In this document: positions 25,162-36,103 of the stretch, in pieces
How the letters are laid out: the number at the start of each line of letters is the position of its first letter
Position numbering within the stretch: position 1 is the stretch's first letter
Assembly (NCBI RefSeq): GCF_901709675.1
Contig: NC_051089.1
Location: 3,882,476-3,946,475, forward strand
From: Syngnathus acus
Taxonomy: Eukaryota; Chordata; Actinopteri; Syngnathiformes; Syngnathidae
Direction of reading: 5' to 3'
Length of the DNA: 64,000 nucleotides
Made by a program: the position numbers and the translations under genes
The notes under the pieces: generated by a model
The model's input: the letters and a program-made list of their open reading frames with translations, nothing else
What the model was told of the DNA's origin: nothing
Databases searched by the model: none

Positions 25162-25189
25162 ATCAAGTCAAGTCAAGTCAAGTCAAGTC
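25162..25189. repeat. (AGTCA)n short tandem repeat
   Basis: Five copies of a pentanucleotide in a row, about 100 bp before the palindrome array. Confidence 0.85.
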
Positions 25190-25295
25190 TTACTTACTAC
25201 AATCAAATGTTAGCACTTTAATTGGTTTAAAGGATAATCTATGGAAACGTAGACCTGCTAATGTATATAGAATAAAACATTTTTGACTGTAGTAG

Positions 25296-25446
25296 GTTTG
25301 AACGTACTCGCAAATACGTTCAAACATACTTTTAGCTAAATGCTACAAACGTAGCATTTTTCCCCTAATGCGTACTCACGAGTACGTTCGAATGTATTCG
25401 CAAAAATGTCCGAATGTGTTTGAAAACACATTCGGACGTACGTACG
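25296..25446. repeat. Array of six consecutive palindromes
   Basis: Successive inverted repeats: 25296-25325 (11-bp stem, 8-nt loop), 25338-25359 (9-bp stem, 4-nt loop), 25371-25386 (7-bp stem, 2-nt loop), 25389-25400 (5-bp stem, 2-nt loop), 25408-25437 (14-bp stem, 2-nt loop) and 25437-25446 (perfect 10-bp palindrome). All were checked base by base. The words cgaatgt and cgtact recur between stems. There is no coding potential; it is probably part of a fold-back MITE. Confidence 0.85.
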
Positions 25447-26206
25447 ACCATTGAATTCGCGGGGCAGTTTTGTTGAAGCCCCGTCAAATCTGCCTAGCAA
25501 CAGGTAACCATGCAAACTTGTGACCAGGAAAGGCCCCGTAAACGTGACATTAAGCATGATTTTTACTTCTACTTGTGTATGACCTCCTGGTCCATCTCGT
25601 CTGCCGAGTTGTCGCGTGCGTATGTTTGCGTGCGTGAAAAAAACCAGCAAGTCGTAACTTTCATGCCGTGAGCGTGCCGTCTTTTAAGTGCTGGTATGTG
25701 TGCGTGCGAGCCTTCTACCAGGTGTGTGCAGCGCCTTTTCGTGCAGGGCGGGGAAGCCAACAGGAAACTTTTACGCCCATAGAAAAAGTCTTTCACGGAC
25801 ACTTGAAAGGACTTTGGTAGGGTGGGAATTCGCTCATTTTATCTCGTCACTTTCATCCCGCTGTAAAGGGTCACGCAACTTGTTAAACGGGCTCCATTAA
25901 AGAACTTCCCCTTCTGAAGTCATAATGGTTATTTGTAAAAGGACACGGCATGTTTATAAATCTTAATGTTGTGTTCGGCGGTGTAAAAACGAACTAAAAC
26001 TAACTGTAAAACTTTTATTGGACCTGGAAAGTGATTAATTTGCTAATTAGCAAAACATACCGCACTAAATACGTTGTCCAAAATAATGGAATAAATAAAT
26101 ACATAATAAAAATAGTCATAATAAATAAATAATAAATAAAATAATAAGTTAATTTTGCTACTACTTTGCTTGCTGTCTTCACTAATAAAATTTGAACAAA
26201 ATTACT

Positions 26207-26445
26207 TAGTGGTTAGCACATCTGCCTCAGTCAAGAGGTTCTGTGTTTGAATTTTGGCTCTGGAGTTTGACAGGTACCCTGGCCTATTCCCGCATACCAC
26301 AAACAAATTGTCTTAATGCTTGTTTGTCCAGGCAGTTTTTAGCGACCAGTTTAGGGTCTACAACTTGCCCCAAATCAGCAAGGACTGGCTCCAGCTCACC
26401 TGCCATGAGAACACACTCTATGGAAAATAGATGGATGGATGGATG
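26207..26445 (+). mobile_element. tRNA-derived SINE-like element
   Basis: The head tagtggttagcaca followed by tctgcctcag resembles the tRNA-like 5' part of a widespread fish repeat, and gtttgaatttt at 26244-26254 resembles a decayed polymerase III B box. The body (gcgaccagtttagggt, ggctccagctcacctgcc) and the simple tail of ATGG units (26430-26445) fit the same family. It is diverged and has no obvious target duplication. Confidence 0.7.
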
Positions 26446-29400
26446 CTCATTGTGCAGCAGTAATGAGTTTACAGTAGCGTGCTGCTGATACGATGAGTCA
26501 GTATCCAAACTTCCATCAAACAAAAGTTTCGTGCCCGCCGCCACCGCGTGTCCCGAGGCCTAGTCATGTTTTGGCGCAGACATTGTACAATGCTGACTGC
26601 TCTTTAATTATACCTGGAATGCTCAGATGGCTTCGGATCAAATCCAGAAGCAATGGTGGCAGTCACACTAGTGATTAAGCGAAGGAATGCTACAATAAAT
26701 CAACTAACCAGTTATTTTACCATAAAAAAAATTATTTTCAAGGTATTTAGAATATATTGATTACTAAAACTGCTTCTGTCTGTCCTCCGCTGATCCAGGG
26801 TCAAGTTGTAGGGGGCCACATGAGGCCCACATACCATACTTTGCTCACACCTGGGATAGAATTGAACTGTTTGTATTGAAGGTTGGCTCACGTCCCTAAA
26901 AGGGGGCCCGACTATAATAATACCTTGCAGGAATCAGAGTTTATATAAGGCTGGTGACGCCCATTGGCATCCAGCACACACGCTTGTTTACACCTGCACT
27001 AGATCACACAATACACACACACAGTGAGTATTGCGACACACAGGGCATGTGCGTGAGCCGCTTCTTCTTCTTCTACACTTTTTTTCATGCCAATACCAGT
27101 ACGAGTTTTCACTCTGAGTATTCATCTCAAATACCTATGAATATAAACTTTAATCACCATTGTGTCGAGGTGGCGGCAACTACTGGCAAGGAGGATTTGA
27201 TCCGATTTTTTTTGGGATGACTTTTTTTTTGTGCTGAACTTGGCGTGCCGTCTAAAACAGCGGCCGCCCGATTGTTGTGATAGGAAAAAAATGGCGAGCG
27301 ATACGTCCCTTTGCTCTTTCTGTACACAGGCCCGGCGACCCTTGGCTCTGACAGAGCAAACACAGTCTGCACGCAATGCACAATGATTAACCCCCCGAGA
27401 TCCTCTATTCAAGAGAGGGATCACTGGAGGGAGGGGGGGTCACACAAAAGGATGAACCTCTTTGACTTGGAAAGCTCCTCCTCGCTGCTGTTGTGTCAAC
27501 GTGATCCTCACGAGACCTGGGAAAAGAGGAAACATTTTTATAATATTAATTTATATTTTATAAGGATTTAATTGTTTTATTGTATTACTGGTTTTATAAT
27601 TAACAAATTAAAATAACCTCGAAAAAAGTAATTTAAACAAATGGACAAAAGATGACTGAATTTTCTAATTAGAAAATGAATAAAAATATGCAATAAACTT
27701 TTTTTCAATCCAAATAAAAATGTAATTCACACAAATATTGACAAAATAATACAAAAAAAATACAAGTAAATGAAAGAATATTACGCTGATTCTTTTTACT
27801 AATTAATAAAATGTTCATGCTTGATTTCGATATGTTTTAACCAAGAAAAATGACCATGCTGTTTCCCTGAACTGATCGCCAGCCAATTGAGTTTTGTTTT
27901 TTTGTTTTTTTTTAATCAGAAAAAAAATTTCAAATATTACTCAAATTGAAAAAAAGATACTGGCAACTGAAACAGAGTGAGACCTCGTTACCGAGGTCAT
28001 TCAGCGGGTAAATATGCGTGTGTGTGTGCGTGCAAAGAAGGGCAGAAGGGGTTAATGTGAGCCACGCATGACTTGTTTTGCGTGCTGCTGGCCTCCGTAC
28101 GTTTCCCCCTATAGAATAGAGTAGAAATAGTGAAGTGCATGCGGGGGACAGTGTTATAAATAAACACAGCCCACAGGGCGGTGAATGGGACATTTAGGAG
28201 CCCTCAATCAATACAACTCACTCATGCCATCCCAGTATATTTTCCTGCTAAATTTAGGAAATTAATAATTTTCTCATATGGACTAAACCCAAAAGTAAAT
28301 CATAATCAATTTACATTTGTGCATTTTCTCCCAATCCCTTTCTAAATAAAATAATGTCCTGTTTTTGAATAAACGTGATTTATTGTGTAATGATCGGATT
28401 AATTAGCTTTTAAAAACAATCATGCATGTACTTCACAAAAACATTGTCCCCTATTTTGAAACGTCTGTATTGTCGTACTTCAAACCGACGGCACATTTTT
28501 AGCATCTCATAAAGCCAGCCCCGAGCGACTTTGCTGACAACAGGCCAATTATTTCCCGGTGGAGGGTCGTAACTCTCCTCAAACATGCAAGTTGAAAATG
28601 TTTTGCTCTCACGAACACTTTCCCCCTCGCCCCCCCCTCCCCTCCTTATCCTCTTCCTCGCCTATTTGCACTCACTTATGACACCTTAGTAGCACAAAGT
28701 CAGAGGTGACAGAAAGATGGATGACCGAGATCCTTCCGCACGCAACTATTGTTACACGCCAGCTTGTATGAGGGCTGTAAAAGTGGGAGGAGGCGAGGTG
28801 GGTAAGGGGGACCATTAGCTCACTTACTAATCTGTTATATGTGCCTGGTCAGGAAGGGAAGGTGATCCACAAACGCACACACACAAACACACATCCATGC
28901 ATTCAGGGTTGCGTGTGAAGCGTGATGCTTGCATGTGACCTCTGCTGACCTCGGTGGCGGCTCCTGTCGCGACCCGACCCCCCGGAAGAAAATAAAAATG
29001 GCACGTCAATCAAAAGCAGGAACTTTGACACGAACTGTCGGAATGGAACAGAGTGTTGGAACTGGTAGAAAATAAACAACAGAAACTCTAAAGCACATGA
29101 AAAAATTAAAATCCAAACTAAAAAGGAAAAATCATGACTGTCATTGTCTATTCAGAGTTTAGTAGCTCAGAGTAAGCAAGAACAGGACAGAGATAGAAGT
29201 AAGAAATAATACTAAATATTAAATTAAAAAATGTTTTAATTAAAGAAAACTTTGTTGCTAAGTTTGTCCACTGGAGGGTGCACTGACGACCACTTAGATG
29301 ACCACTTACATTCTGCAAACCAGTGACGGCGCCTCAAATTTATTCAGCATCCAATCATATTGTAAAATTATAAAAACAAACTGTCATCGTCTTCTATGTA

Positions 29401-29599
29401 TTGCTATAGAAGTATAAAATCCATTATTGTAAAACAAAAACAGTCTACCTCGAAACCTTATACCGACCTAAAAATAAAATTGTAAACAAAGTCGGTGAGG
29501 TCACCATCAACATTCATGTGTGACCCGCGTACCAAAATAATCCGTTTAACGTTTGCACATCTGCTTAATCACCCAAAATAAAAGAAGCCACAAAATCCA

Positions 29600-30212
29600 G
29601 TTTCCCAGAGCAATGTGAAATTTGGTAGGAATTTCTATCATGAGTAGACCCACAAACAATTCTCAAAAATCCCTACCTGAAAAAACACAGGGAGTCCACC
29701 ATTTTGTTTTGTTTCGACTCATGTATGCATGTTTTTAAACTTCATTACTTATAACCAGTTTCATTTACAGCATGAAATTTGTCTATTTGCCTAGCATGGG
29801 TAGACCCACAAAAAAAAAAAAAATACCTGCAAATACACAGGAAGTATGCCATTTTAGTTTCAAGCTTTCAAAACTGCTCTTCAAAACCTGTTGGCTTTTT
29901 TTTTTTTCACAATTCAGCCCCCAAAAATAGTTTCATTGAGCCATATGGAATTTGTCAGGCACATCTATCATAAGTAGACCCACAAAATATTCTCCAGAAG
30001 CCAAGCCTGAAAATACACAATGACTCCACAATTTTCTTTTCAAGCTCCCACAGTAGCGCCTCTTAAAATTGTTGTAAAACTGAAATTGTTGCACAATCAA
30101 TTGTAAAAATCCAGCGTCTGAACCTGTTTTCACTTTTCTATCCCAAGATAGACCCACAAAAAAAAGCTTAAGAATCCAGGCCTGAAAAGACACAGGGAGT
30201 CGACTTGCATTC
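29600..30212. repeat. Diverged tandem repeat, period about 156-174 bp, four copies
   Basis: The word tagacccacaaa occurs at about 29646, 29801, 29975 and 30149. Each occurrence is followed by a segment of the form cctgaaaa-acacaggga-gt and preceded by a shared gaaattt-gt/tctatc block. The copies differ by many substitutions and small gaps, so the array is old. No reading frame is kept between copies. Confidence 0.8.
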
Positions 30213-30593
30213 ATTCCAGCTCATCTGCTTTTGTGCGTGTCCTGATACTCACCCTGCTGCTTAGCTCAGCTCAGCTAACTTGCTAACAGTAGCTCACTTC
30301 CTGCGAGGGACCATGTGATCACTTTTAATCTGTTTAAGAAGCTTCTACCAGCCATTCCTCAACTGTTCTCCGCTATGTGACCTTACTGTCCAGCTGTGTG
30401 GCCTTTACTACAAAGTTGTGTCACAAAAACTTTCTGATAATGTTCGCAAATTTATCTAAATCTGATGATGTTTACTTTTGTTTGCCAAAATAATCCATTC
30501 ACCCCACAGGTGCGGCATCAAGATATTGCACATGCAATTTTTCTCAAAAATCAACTTTCTTTTCCTCAATGAACTTTTTTTGATGCTATCTAG

Positions 30594-30920
30594 CACTGGT
30601 GTCAAACTCAAGGCCCGGGGGCCAGATACGGCCCGCCACATCATTTTATGTGGCCCGCAAAGACAAATTGTGCATCAAATTCCTGTCATTACTAGAATTG
30701 CAAATTGTCTTCACTTTTAATCTTTTTTTTTTTTAAATATTTGACCAGTTTTTTTACTCGTCTGATTTGAAAATGAGTTATTTGTCAGTTTGTTTTGTAG
30801 CTTTTACTGTATATAATATGAGGTGCACATACATTTATTTGGGTTGACAATCATAATGGCCTTCCGAAAGAAGCTGTGTCTCCAATGCGGCCCGCGAATA
30901 AAATGAGTTTGACACCCCTG
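30594..30920. mobile_element. hAT-like MITE, copy 3, with 8-bp target duplication
   Basis: It begins cactggtgtcaaact and ends agtttgacacccctg. It is flanked by ctatctag (30586-30593) and ctatatag (30921-30928), 8-bp direct repeats with one mismatch, the target-site size of hAT transposons. No transposase is inside. It shares its interior with the copy at 15544-15761. Confidence 0.88.
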
Positions 30921-31704
30921 CTATATAGAATTTCCCCGCAGAAATGCATTGGTTTTTCTTCACAATAAAATACTAATTTCTTTTTCCTCTGCAATTTAAA
31001 ACTATTGTTTGATTTTGGCTGTGTCCCTAATGCGTATTGGCAACACCGACCTGGAATCAAGTGTTGCTGCACGCTTGCGACAGCATCTTAATCCTGATTT
31101 GTTCAACTTGTTTTGAAAGAGCATTGCAGTTCCTCGCTGCCTTCTCGTGTTGCATGAGTACGATGAGTGAGGGCTGAGTGGCACATTGCATGACTCCAAA
31201 GCCGCCAGATCCTCGCTTGCACTACACACACACACGCACTACACACACACACGCACAGATCGGAGTGGTGGTCGTGCGTTGTTCTTTGTTCTGCCAGTTT
31301 AAGAGCCTCGTGTGTCTTTTGCAGTGGGTGCCGCCTTCGCGTGACTTGAGCCGGCAGATTTAGGATTGTCCGCAAGTCCGAGACCCTCCCCTCCTCTGGA
31401 CCCAGCCTCCGCTTCTCACGCAAGCACCGCCTGCATGCACGCACGCACACACGCTCACACACACTACACGCACGCACACACTTTCTCGCACCCGCTGGAC
31501 CAGGACCCAACAAGCCAGCCTAATAGCACTATAATTTATACCTGTCTCTACTTTTGGCCACGCTATCATTGCGTTTTGGTTTTATAGACTTGATTGGGTT
31601 TTTTTCGGTGGACAAACATTGCCAATCAATGCCATCATATTCATTAATACACGAGTCATTTTGCACATGGAATCTAATTGGCATATTGGGCGTGCCTAAA
31701 ACAG

Positions 31705-31707
31705 TAT

Positions 31708-31738
<31 letters not shown>

Positions 31739-31891
31739 TTCATTTATTTTTATTTATTTATTTTTATTTATTTTTATTTATTTGTTGTTATTTATTTATT
31801 TATTTTTTATTCATGTATACCTTTGTATTTATTCATTTATTTATTTATTTATATATTTGTATTTATTTGTATTTATTTATTTATTTATTTA
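31705..31891. repeat. (TTTA)n tetranucleotide array
   Basis: About 187 bases of TTTA units with occasional gttg and catg interruptions. Open frames of the form FIYLFIYL across it are artefacts. Confidence 0.95.
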
Positions 31892-32670
31892 GCGTTGGAT
31901 GGTAAGGTTGAAACCTTGTCAAAATAATTTGGCTGTGACAAGGCCGGATTTGTACATAAGCCAATAAACCATGCATTTAGCTATTAATATTAACACGACA
32001 GCACAAAAAAAAAAAAGAAATAAAGCAGATTACAATACAATAATTCACGCTTTGTTTTTTTTTGTGCGTGTTTTATTTGTTTTGTTTCACAATGCTTGAT
32101 GTTGCACAATCTTGGCATCGGACCTTGTTTTCGCACAAAAAAATGCCACATGTGCAACTAATCCTTTCGAACATGAGCATTAATCATTAACTGTTTCATC
32201 AAAAATTTTATTTTACATCAATTCAGCTGTTTCACCTAAACTTACCAAGGAGTGATGATGAATAAATCAAGGGAGGTGGGAAGATCATAACATTACAAGA
32301 ATGAAGCTTTAATTTAATATTATGGGGAAAAATACAACTTTATTCCGGTAAAATTACAACTTTATTCTTATAACAGGGTTTCTCATTAGTAGTTTAATCT
32401 CATTAGTTCTTTTGTAACATTATTTCTAGTTTATCAAGATAATCTCAAAGAAGATGATAACGTAATTCTATTAACACAGCAACTTTTGTCTTATAACATT
32501 CCAGAAGTAATTTCTTTTCTTAAAGCTTTTTCACTTTGCAAACTCTTTGAGAATTTTTTTTAAACGATCATATTGAACTGGTCTACCCCCGCATTTGGAT
32601 ATTCCTCCACCCCCACCCTGCCCTCCAAGGTTCGCAACCTCAAAGGGGAGGTGAAGGTTTGATCTCTACG

Positions 32671-32681
32671 CTCTCACGCAA
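32671..32681 (-). promoter_or_regulatory. cyp1a: Xenobiotic response element (XRE), best match
   Basis: On the minus strand it reads TTGCGTGAGAG, a full match to the AHR/ARNT consensus TNGCGTGAGA, about 590 bases before the TATA box of cyp1a. CYP1A genes of fish and mammals are induced through such sites (family knowledge). Function is inferred from sequence and position. Confidence 0.65.
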
Positions 32682-32713
32682 CTGGTCAATGTTTAACTCC
32701 GGCTAACAGGTAC

Positions 32714-32723
32714 TAGCACGCAA
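32714..32723 (-). promoter_or_regulatory. cyp1a: Xenobiotic response element, second
   Basis: The minus strand reads TTGCGTGCTA: invariant GCGTG core with the preferred T two bases upstream and one deviation in the 3' flank. It lies 33 bases from the stronger element, so the two could act as a pair. Confidence 0.5.
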
Positions 32724-33237
32724 TGGCATTCGACCCGAGTGCTTTATCAGGACTTAGCTCTGCTTGGGTGGTAGATGTTGTCATGATGCCCTTTCCTGGA
32801 ATTTGAAGAGCCGCTGCTGCGGGCGGCGAAAAGTCTCGTCCGTGTTCACACCCAGAATGGCGCAAACACCCGTTTTAACCTGCAGCAAGCTGCGGGCATC
32901 AGCTAAAAGACCAAAACAAACTTTGTGTAGATTTATGCCACACCTCAGCTGTACACACACAAAAAAAAAACCCATAATTTTGTTGTGGAAACATTATCGC
33001 TTTATTCTCACAACAATTAGATTTTTCATTTAGGGTGTCTAGTCATAAAAATTAAACCAATCAAGGCCCCCGTAATGACTTTATCAACAACATAAAAGCA
33101 TGCTCAAGTAATGAATATCTGTCGCATGTGCACGAGAGCATTTCGAAACATGCAATCACACACACACACACCTTCTCAGCGCACTAGACTTCATTCATAA
33201 CAAACAGAAGGAGGGGTGATTACATCACGGGCTGCAG

Positions 33238-33265
33238 CCAATGAAGTGGAGGAGCACGCTATAAA
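33238..33265 (+). promoter_or_regulatory. cyp1a: cyp1a core promoter: CCAAT box, XRE core and TATA box
   Basis: CCAAT lies at 33238-33242 and TATAAA at 33260-33265. Between and partly overlapping the TATA box is a minus-strand TAGCGTGC (33254-33261), a third AHR/ARNT core. The spacing to the predicted start of transcription (about 33290) is normal for a TATA promoter, and a clean donor site follows at 33369. Confidence 0.75.
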
Positions 33266-33289
33266 GCAGAAGCCCATTCTGGCTTTTGG

Positions 33290-33368
33290 GGACACAAGAA
33301 GTGTCAACTCGGGCCTGAGCATTTGGGAATTTGTTGACTCCTCTCGGATTGCATCTCTTTGCTTCAAG
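33290..33368 (+). other. cyp1a: cyp1a non-coding exon 1
   Basis: Predicted 5' UTR exon starting about 30 bases after TATAAA and ending at donor GTAAAT (33369). CYP1 genes characteristically have an untranslated first exon. The next exon begins at 33582 after acceptor CTATTTCCAG. The start is approximate. Confidence 0.7.
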
Positions 33369-33622
33369 GTAAATTCATTTCTTCAGCTTCATATAGGCGT
33401 CCGATTCCTACCTTTGTAAGATAGCCATCGGAGTACATTTGCAGATGTTTTGCTGTATATTCACGCTTTCGTTAATGTTCAGGTAAAAGAAGAAATAAAT
33501 GAATAAAAGGTGCAAGACTTATTTGTTCTTGGCATGCTGCACAACTTGCCTGCCCCAACGCTCCTCTGCCTCTATTTCCAGGTGCTTTGATATTCCAGCC
33601 AGAAATTTCGAAGCCGGTTGCC

Positions 33623-34462
33623 ATGACGCTAATGATACTACCGCTAGTGGGGGCCCTGTCCGTGTCGGAGGGTCTGGTGGCCGTGACCACGTTGTGTTTG
33701 GTCTACCTGTTGCTCAAGTCCATGCGCGGCGACATTCCCGAGGGGCTCCGAAGGCTCCCGGGGCCCAAGCCCCTCCCTATCATCGGCAACGTACTGCAAT
33801 TGGGGAAAAGGCCTTACCTGAGTCTTACCGCCATGAGCCAGCGCTACGGCTCCGTCTTCAAGATCCAGATCGGCATGCGTCCCGTGGTGGTGCTGAGCGG
33901 CGGCGAAACGGTGCGACAGGCGCTCATCAAACAGGGAGAGGACTTCTCCGGGAGGCCCGACCTGTATTCCTTCCGCTACATCAACGACGGCGAGAGTTTG
34001 GCCTTCAGTACCGACCGAGCGGGTGTGTGGCGGGCTCGCCGGAAGTTGGCCTACAGCGCCTTGAGATCTTTCGCAACTCTGGATGGCACCTCGCCGCAGT
34101 ACTCGTGCATGCTGGAGGAGCACATCTGCAAGGAGGGCGAGTATCTGGTGAAGCAGCTGGAGAAGGTCATGAAAGCCGACGGAAGCTTCGACCCCTTTCG
34201 GCATATCGTCGTCTCCGTGGCTAACGTCATCTGCGGAATGTGCTTCGGGCGCCGCTACGACCACGACGACCAAGAACTTCTGAGCCTGGTGAACCTGAGC
34301 GATGAATTCGGACAGGTGGTGGGCAGCGGCAATCCCGCCGACTTCATCCCGGCTCTTCAGTATCTGCCCAGCGCCAGCATGAGGGCGTTTGTGGACATCA
34401 ATAACCGTTTCAACACCTTTGTCAGGAAGATCGTGGTTGACCACTACGCCTCTTTCAACAAG
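33623..34462 (+). CDS. cyp1a: cyp1a exon 2, coding part
   Basis: Encodes residues 1-280: membrane anchor, hinge, and the B-C region with [27 protein letters not shown] and the conserved [20 protein letters not shown]. The exon itself starts at 33582. Donor GTATCG follows AAG. Confidence 0.97.
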
Positions 34463-36068
34463 GTATCGCCCGCCCGTCATTAATCATAATTTCTTCCAAT
34501 TTCTCACTCAGTTTTGTTCAACTTATGAATTCTTTGAGAAGAGAAACACAATGAAAACAATCACATAAAAAGTTTCTATCAGCCTCATCTGACCCAGACA
34601 GACGCAGTGTTTGTGACATCACGCAAAATGCACAAACGCTACATCATTTTTGTGTTCAAAATTTTCAAATACATTTAAACTATGCTAAAAAAGTGTGTTC
34701 ATGAGTTTAGCTGTGTTGAAATTATAATTGGTGGGTCAAAACTGTGTCCAATTTTAGGACAATATTCGGGATATCACCGACTCCCTCATCGATCACTGCG
34801 AGGACAGGAAGCTGGACGAGAATTCTAACATCCAGGTGTCGGATAACAAGATCGTAGGGATCGTCAACGACCTCTTCGGAGCAGGTTGGTTGGAGTTCTT
34901 CTTTTGACTTCACTCGTTAGCATAGCCATTTATTTTGGTTGGGTTGGGTCATTATTGGCGAGAGAGGTTACTGGAGATCTCTGGTGGCTAAGGTCTTGAG
35001 GCTACTGGAGATGTTTTTGAAGTTATGGGGGACCGCCGAAGGGATTGGTAGTCTCCGGTCTAGAATGCTATTGTAGATCTTTGGAGGTGAGTGTCTCATG
35101 GTGTCACATCCTAGATGGGGATTTTTAATAGCCACCTTCAGATCTCTGGTGTGGAGATAATTTGCGGTTCCAGGGATGTTACGACATCTGACTATTGCAC
35201 CATCAGCATTGATCAAAAGTCACCTCTGAATAGATAAACTGAAGTTCGATTCCACTTTAGGGTTCGACACCATCTCGACCGCCCTATCCTGGTCCGTCAT
35301 GTACTTAGTGGCTTACCCGGAGATTCAGGAGAGGCTTAATCAGGAGCTGAGTAAGTACTTGAAAAGCGGAATTCCCCCTCCCTGCATCTGAGCAGACAAT
35401 TTATCAAATCTTTTCATTTCCAGAGAACAAAGTGGGACTTCAGCGCTCTCCCCTTTTATCCGACAAAGCCAACCTGCCCCTCCTGGAGGCCTTCATCTTG
35501 GAAATCTTTCGTCACTCGTCATTCCTGCCCTTTACCATCCCTCACTGGTAAGGTTTTTTTTGCAGATTTAGTGACAGCGTGACATCTAAACCTTGCTGTC
35601 TTCCTAGCACCACAAAGGACACGTCTCTGAACGGCTTCTTCATTCCTAAAGACACCTGCGTCTTCATCAATCAATGGCAAATCAATCACGACCCGTAAGT
35701 GGAACGCTAAATCTATAATTGCCCGGTTTGCGGTGAAGTTTGACCACAAAATTCTCTCCGCATCTTTCAGTGAGCTCTGGAAGGATCCGACATCCTTCAA
35801 CCCGGAACGTTTCTTGAGTGACGACGGCACAGAGCTTAATAAGCAAGAAGGCGAGAAGGTGATGGTCTTCGGCCTGGGCAAGCGCCGCTGTATCGGCGAG
35901 GTCATCGCGCGGCAGGAAGTCTTCCTCTTCTTGGCTATTATCGTCCAGAGGCTGCAATTCCACACCATACCCGGCGAGCCCGTGGACATGACGCCCGAGT
36001 ATGGCCTCACCATGAAGCACAAACGCTGCCATCTGAGAGCCACTCTGCGACCGCTTGACGTGCAGTGA
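33623..36068 (+). CDS. cyp1a: Cytochrome P450 1A (6 coding exons, 521 aa)
   Basis: CDS join(33623-34462, 34758-34884, 35261-35350, 35424-35547, 35608-35694, 35771-36068), 1566 nt. It is an ER membrane monooxygenase that uses NADPH-P450 reductase to oxidise planar aromatic compounds, and is the standard AHR-induced enzyme. Seen: hydrophobic N-terminal anchor (about 1-32), proline-rich hinge [13 protein letters not shown]-helix AGFDT (322-326) with the proton-relay Asp-Thr, K-helix ExxR (EIFR, 379-382), PERF (434-437), and haem-binding [10 protein letters not shown] (456-465) with Cys463 as thiolate ligand. The length of 521 is typical for fish CYP1A, and the exon plan of CYP1 genes (untranslated exon 1, long exon 2) is kept. 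I chose ATG 33623 because it opens the fish-type MTLMILP N-terminus; upstream in-frame codons are not ATG. No disruption was seen; it should be functional. Confidence 0.98.
34758..34884 (+). CDS. cyp1a: cyp1a exon 3
   Basis: Encodes residues 281-322 plus one base ([19 protein letters not shown] onward to DLFGA). Acceptor AATTTTAG, donor GTTGGT. Confidence 0.96.
35261..35350 (+). CDS. cyp1a: cyp1a exon 4
   Basis: Encodes residues 323-352 plus one base: the I-helix core [20 protein letters not shown]. Acceptor CCACTTTAG, donor GTAAGT. Confidence 0.96.
35424..35547 (+). CDS. cyp1a: cyp1a exon 5
   Basis: Encodes residues 353-393 plus two bases, with the K-helix [16 protein letters not shown]. 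Acceptor CATTTCCAG, donor GTAAGG. Confidence 0.96.
35608..35694 (+). CDS. cyp1a: cyp1a exon 6
   Basis: Encodes residues 394-422 plus two bases, [19 protein letters not shown] and on to QINHD. Acceptor GTCTTCCTAG, donor GTAAGT. Confidence 0.96.
35771..36068 (+). CDS. cyp1a: cyp1a exon 7, coding part
   Basis: Encodes residues 423-521 with the haem loop [10 protein letters not shown] and the C-terminal [21 protein letters not shown] stop at 36066. Confidence 0.97.
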
Positions 36069-36097
36069 AGACTACGAACAATGTGCTGAGCTTGGAA

Positions 36098-36103
36098 AAT
36101 AAA
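36098..36103 (+). terminator. cyp1a: Candidate cyp1a polyadenylation signal (proximal)
   Basis: AATAAA 30 bases after the stop. A second AATAAA lies at 36980-36985; fish CYP1A messages often have long 3' UTRs, so the distal one may be the main site. Confidence 0.4.

Larger units (their letters stand above)
21320..32660. other. Intergenic region between ccbe1 and cyp1a
   Basis: About 11 kb without a recognisable exon. It is mostly AT-rich, with repeats listed separately: AT microsatellite, hAT-like copies, SINE, palindrome array, a roughly 170-bp tandem repeat and a TTTA array. Open frames of up to 136 codons exist near 31.1-31.5 kb, but they run through CA-rich simple sequence and match nothing I know. 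Confidence 0.6.

Noticed and set aside
31554-31892. 112-codon open frame rich in I, Y, L and F
   Set aside because: Translation of the TTTA simple repeat.
33499-34224. 241-codon + strand open frame overlapping cyp1a exon 2 in another frame
   Set aside because: Same cause as above; it crosses the exon 2 splice acceptor and lacks any recognisable domain.
33644-34480. 278-codon minus-strand open frame opposite cyp1a exon 2
   Set aside because: It is the antisense shadow of a GC-rich coding exon, where high third-position GC removes stops. The + strand frame gives an intact P450, while the antisense protein resembles nothing.
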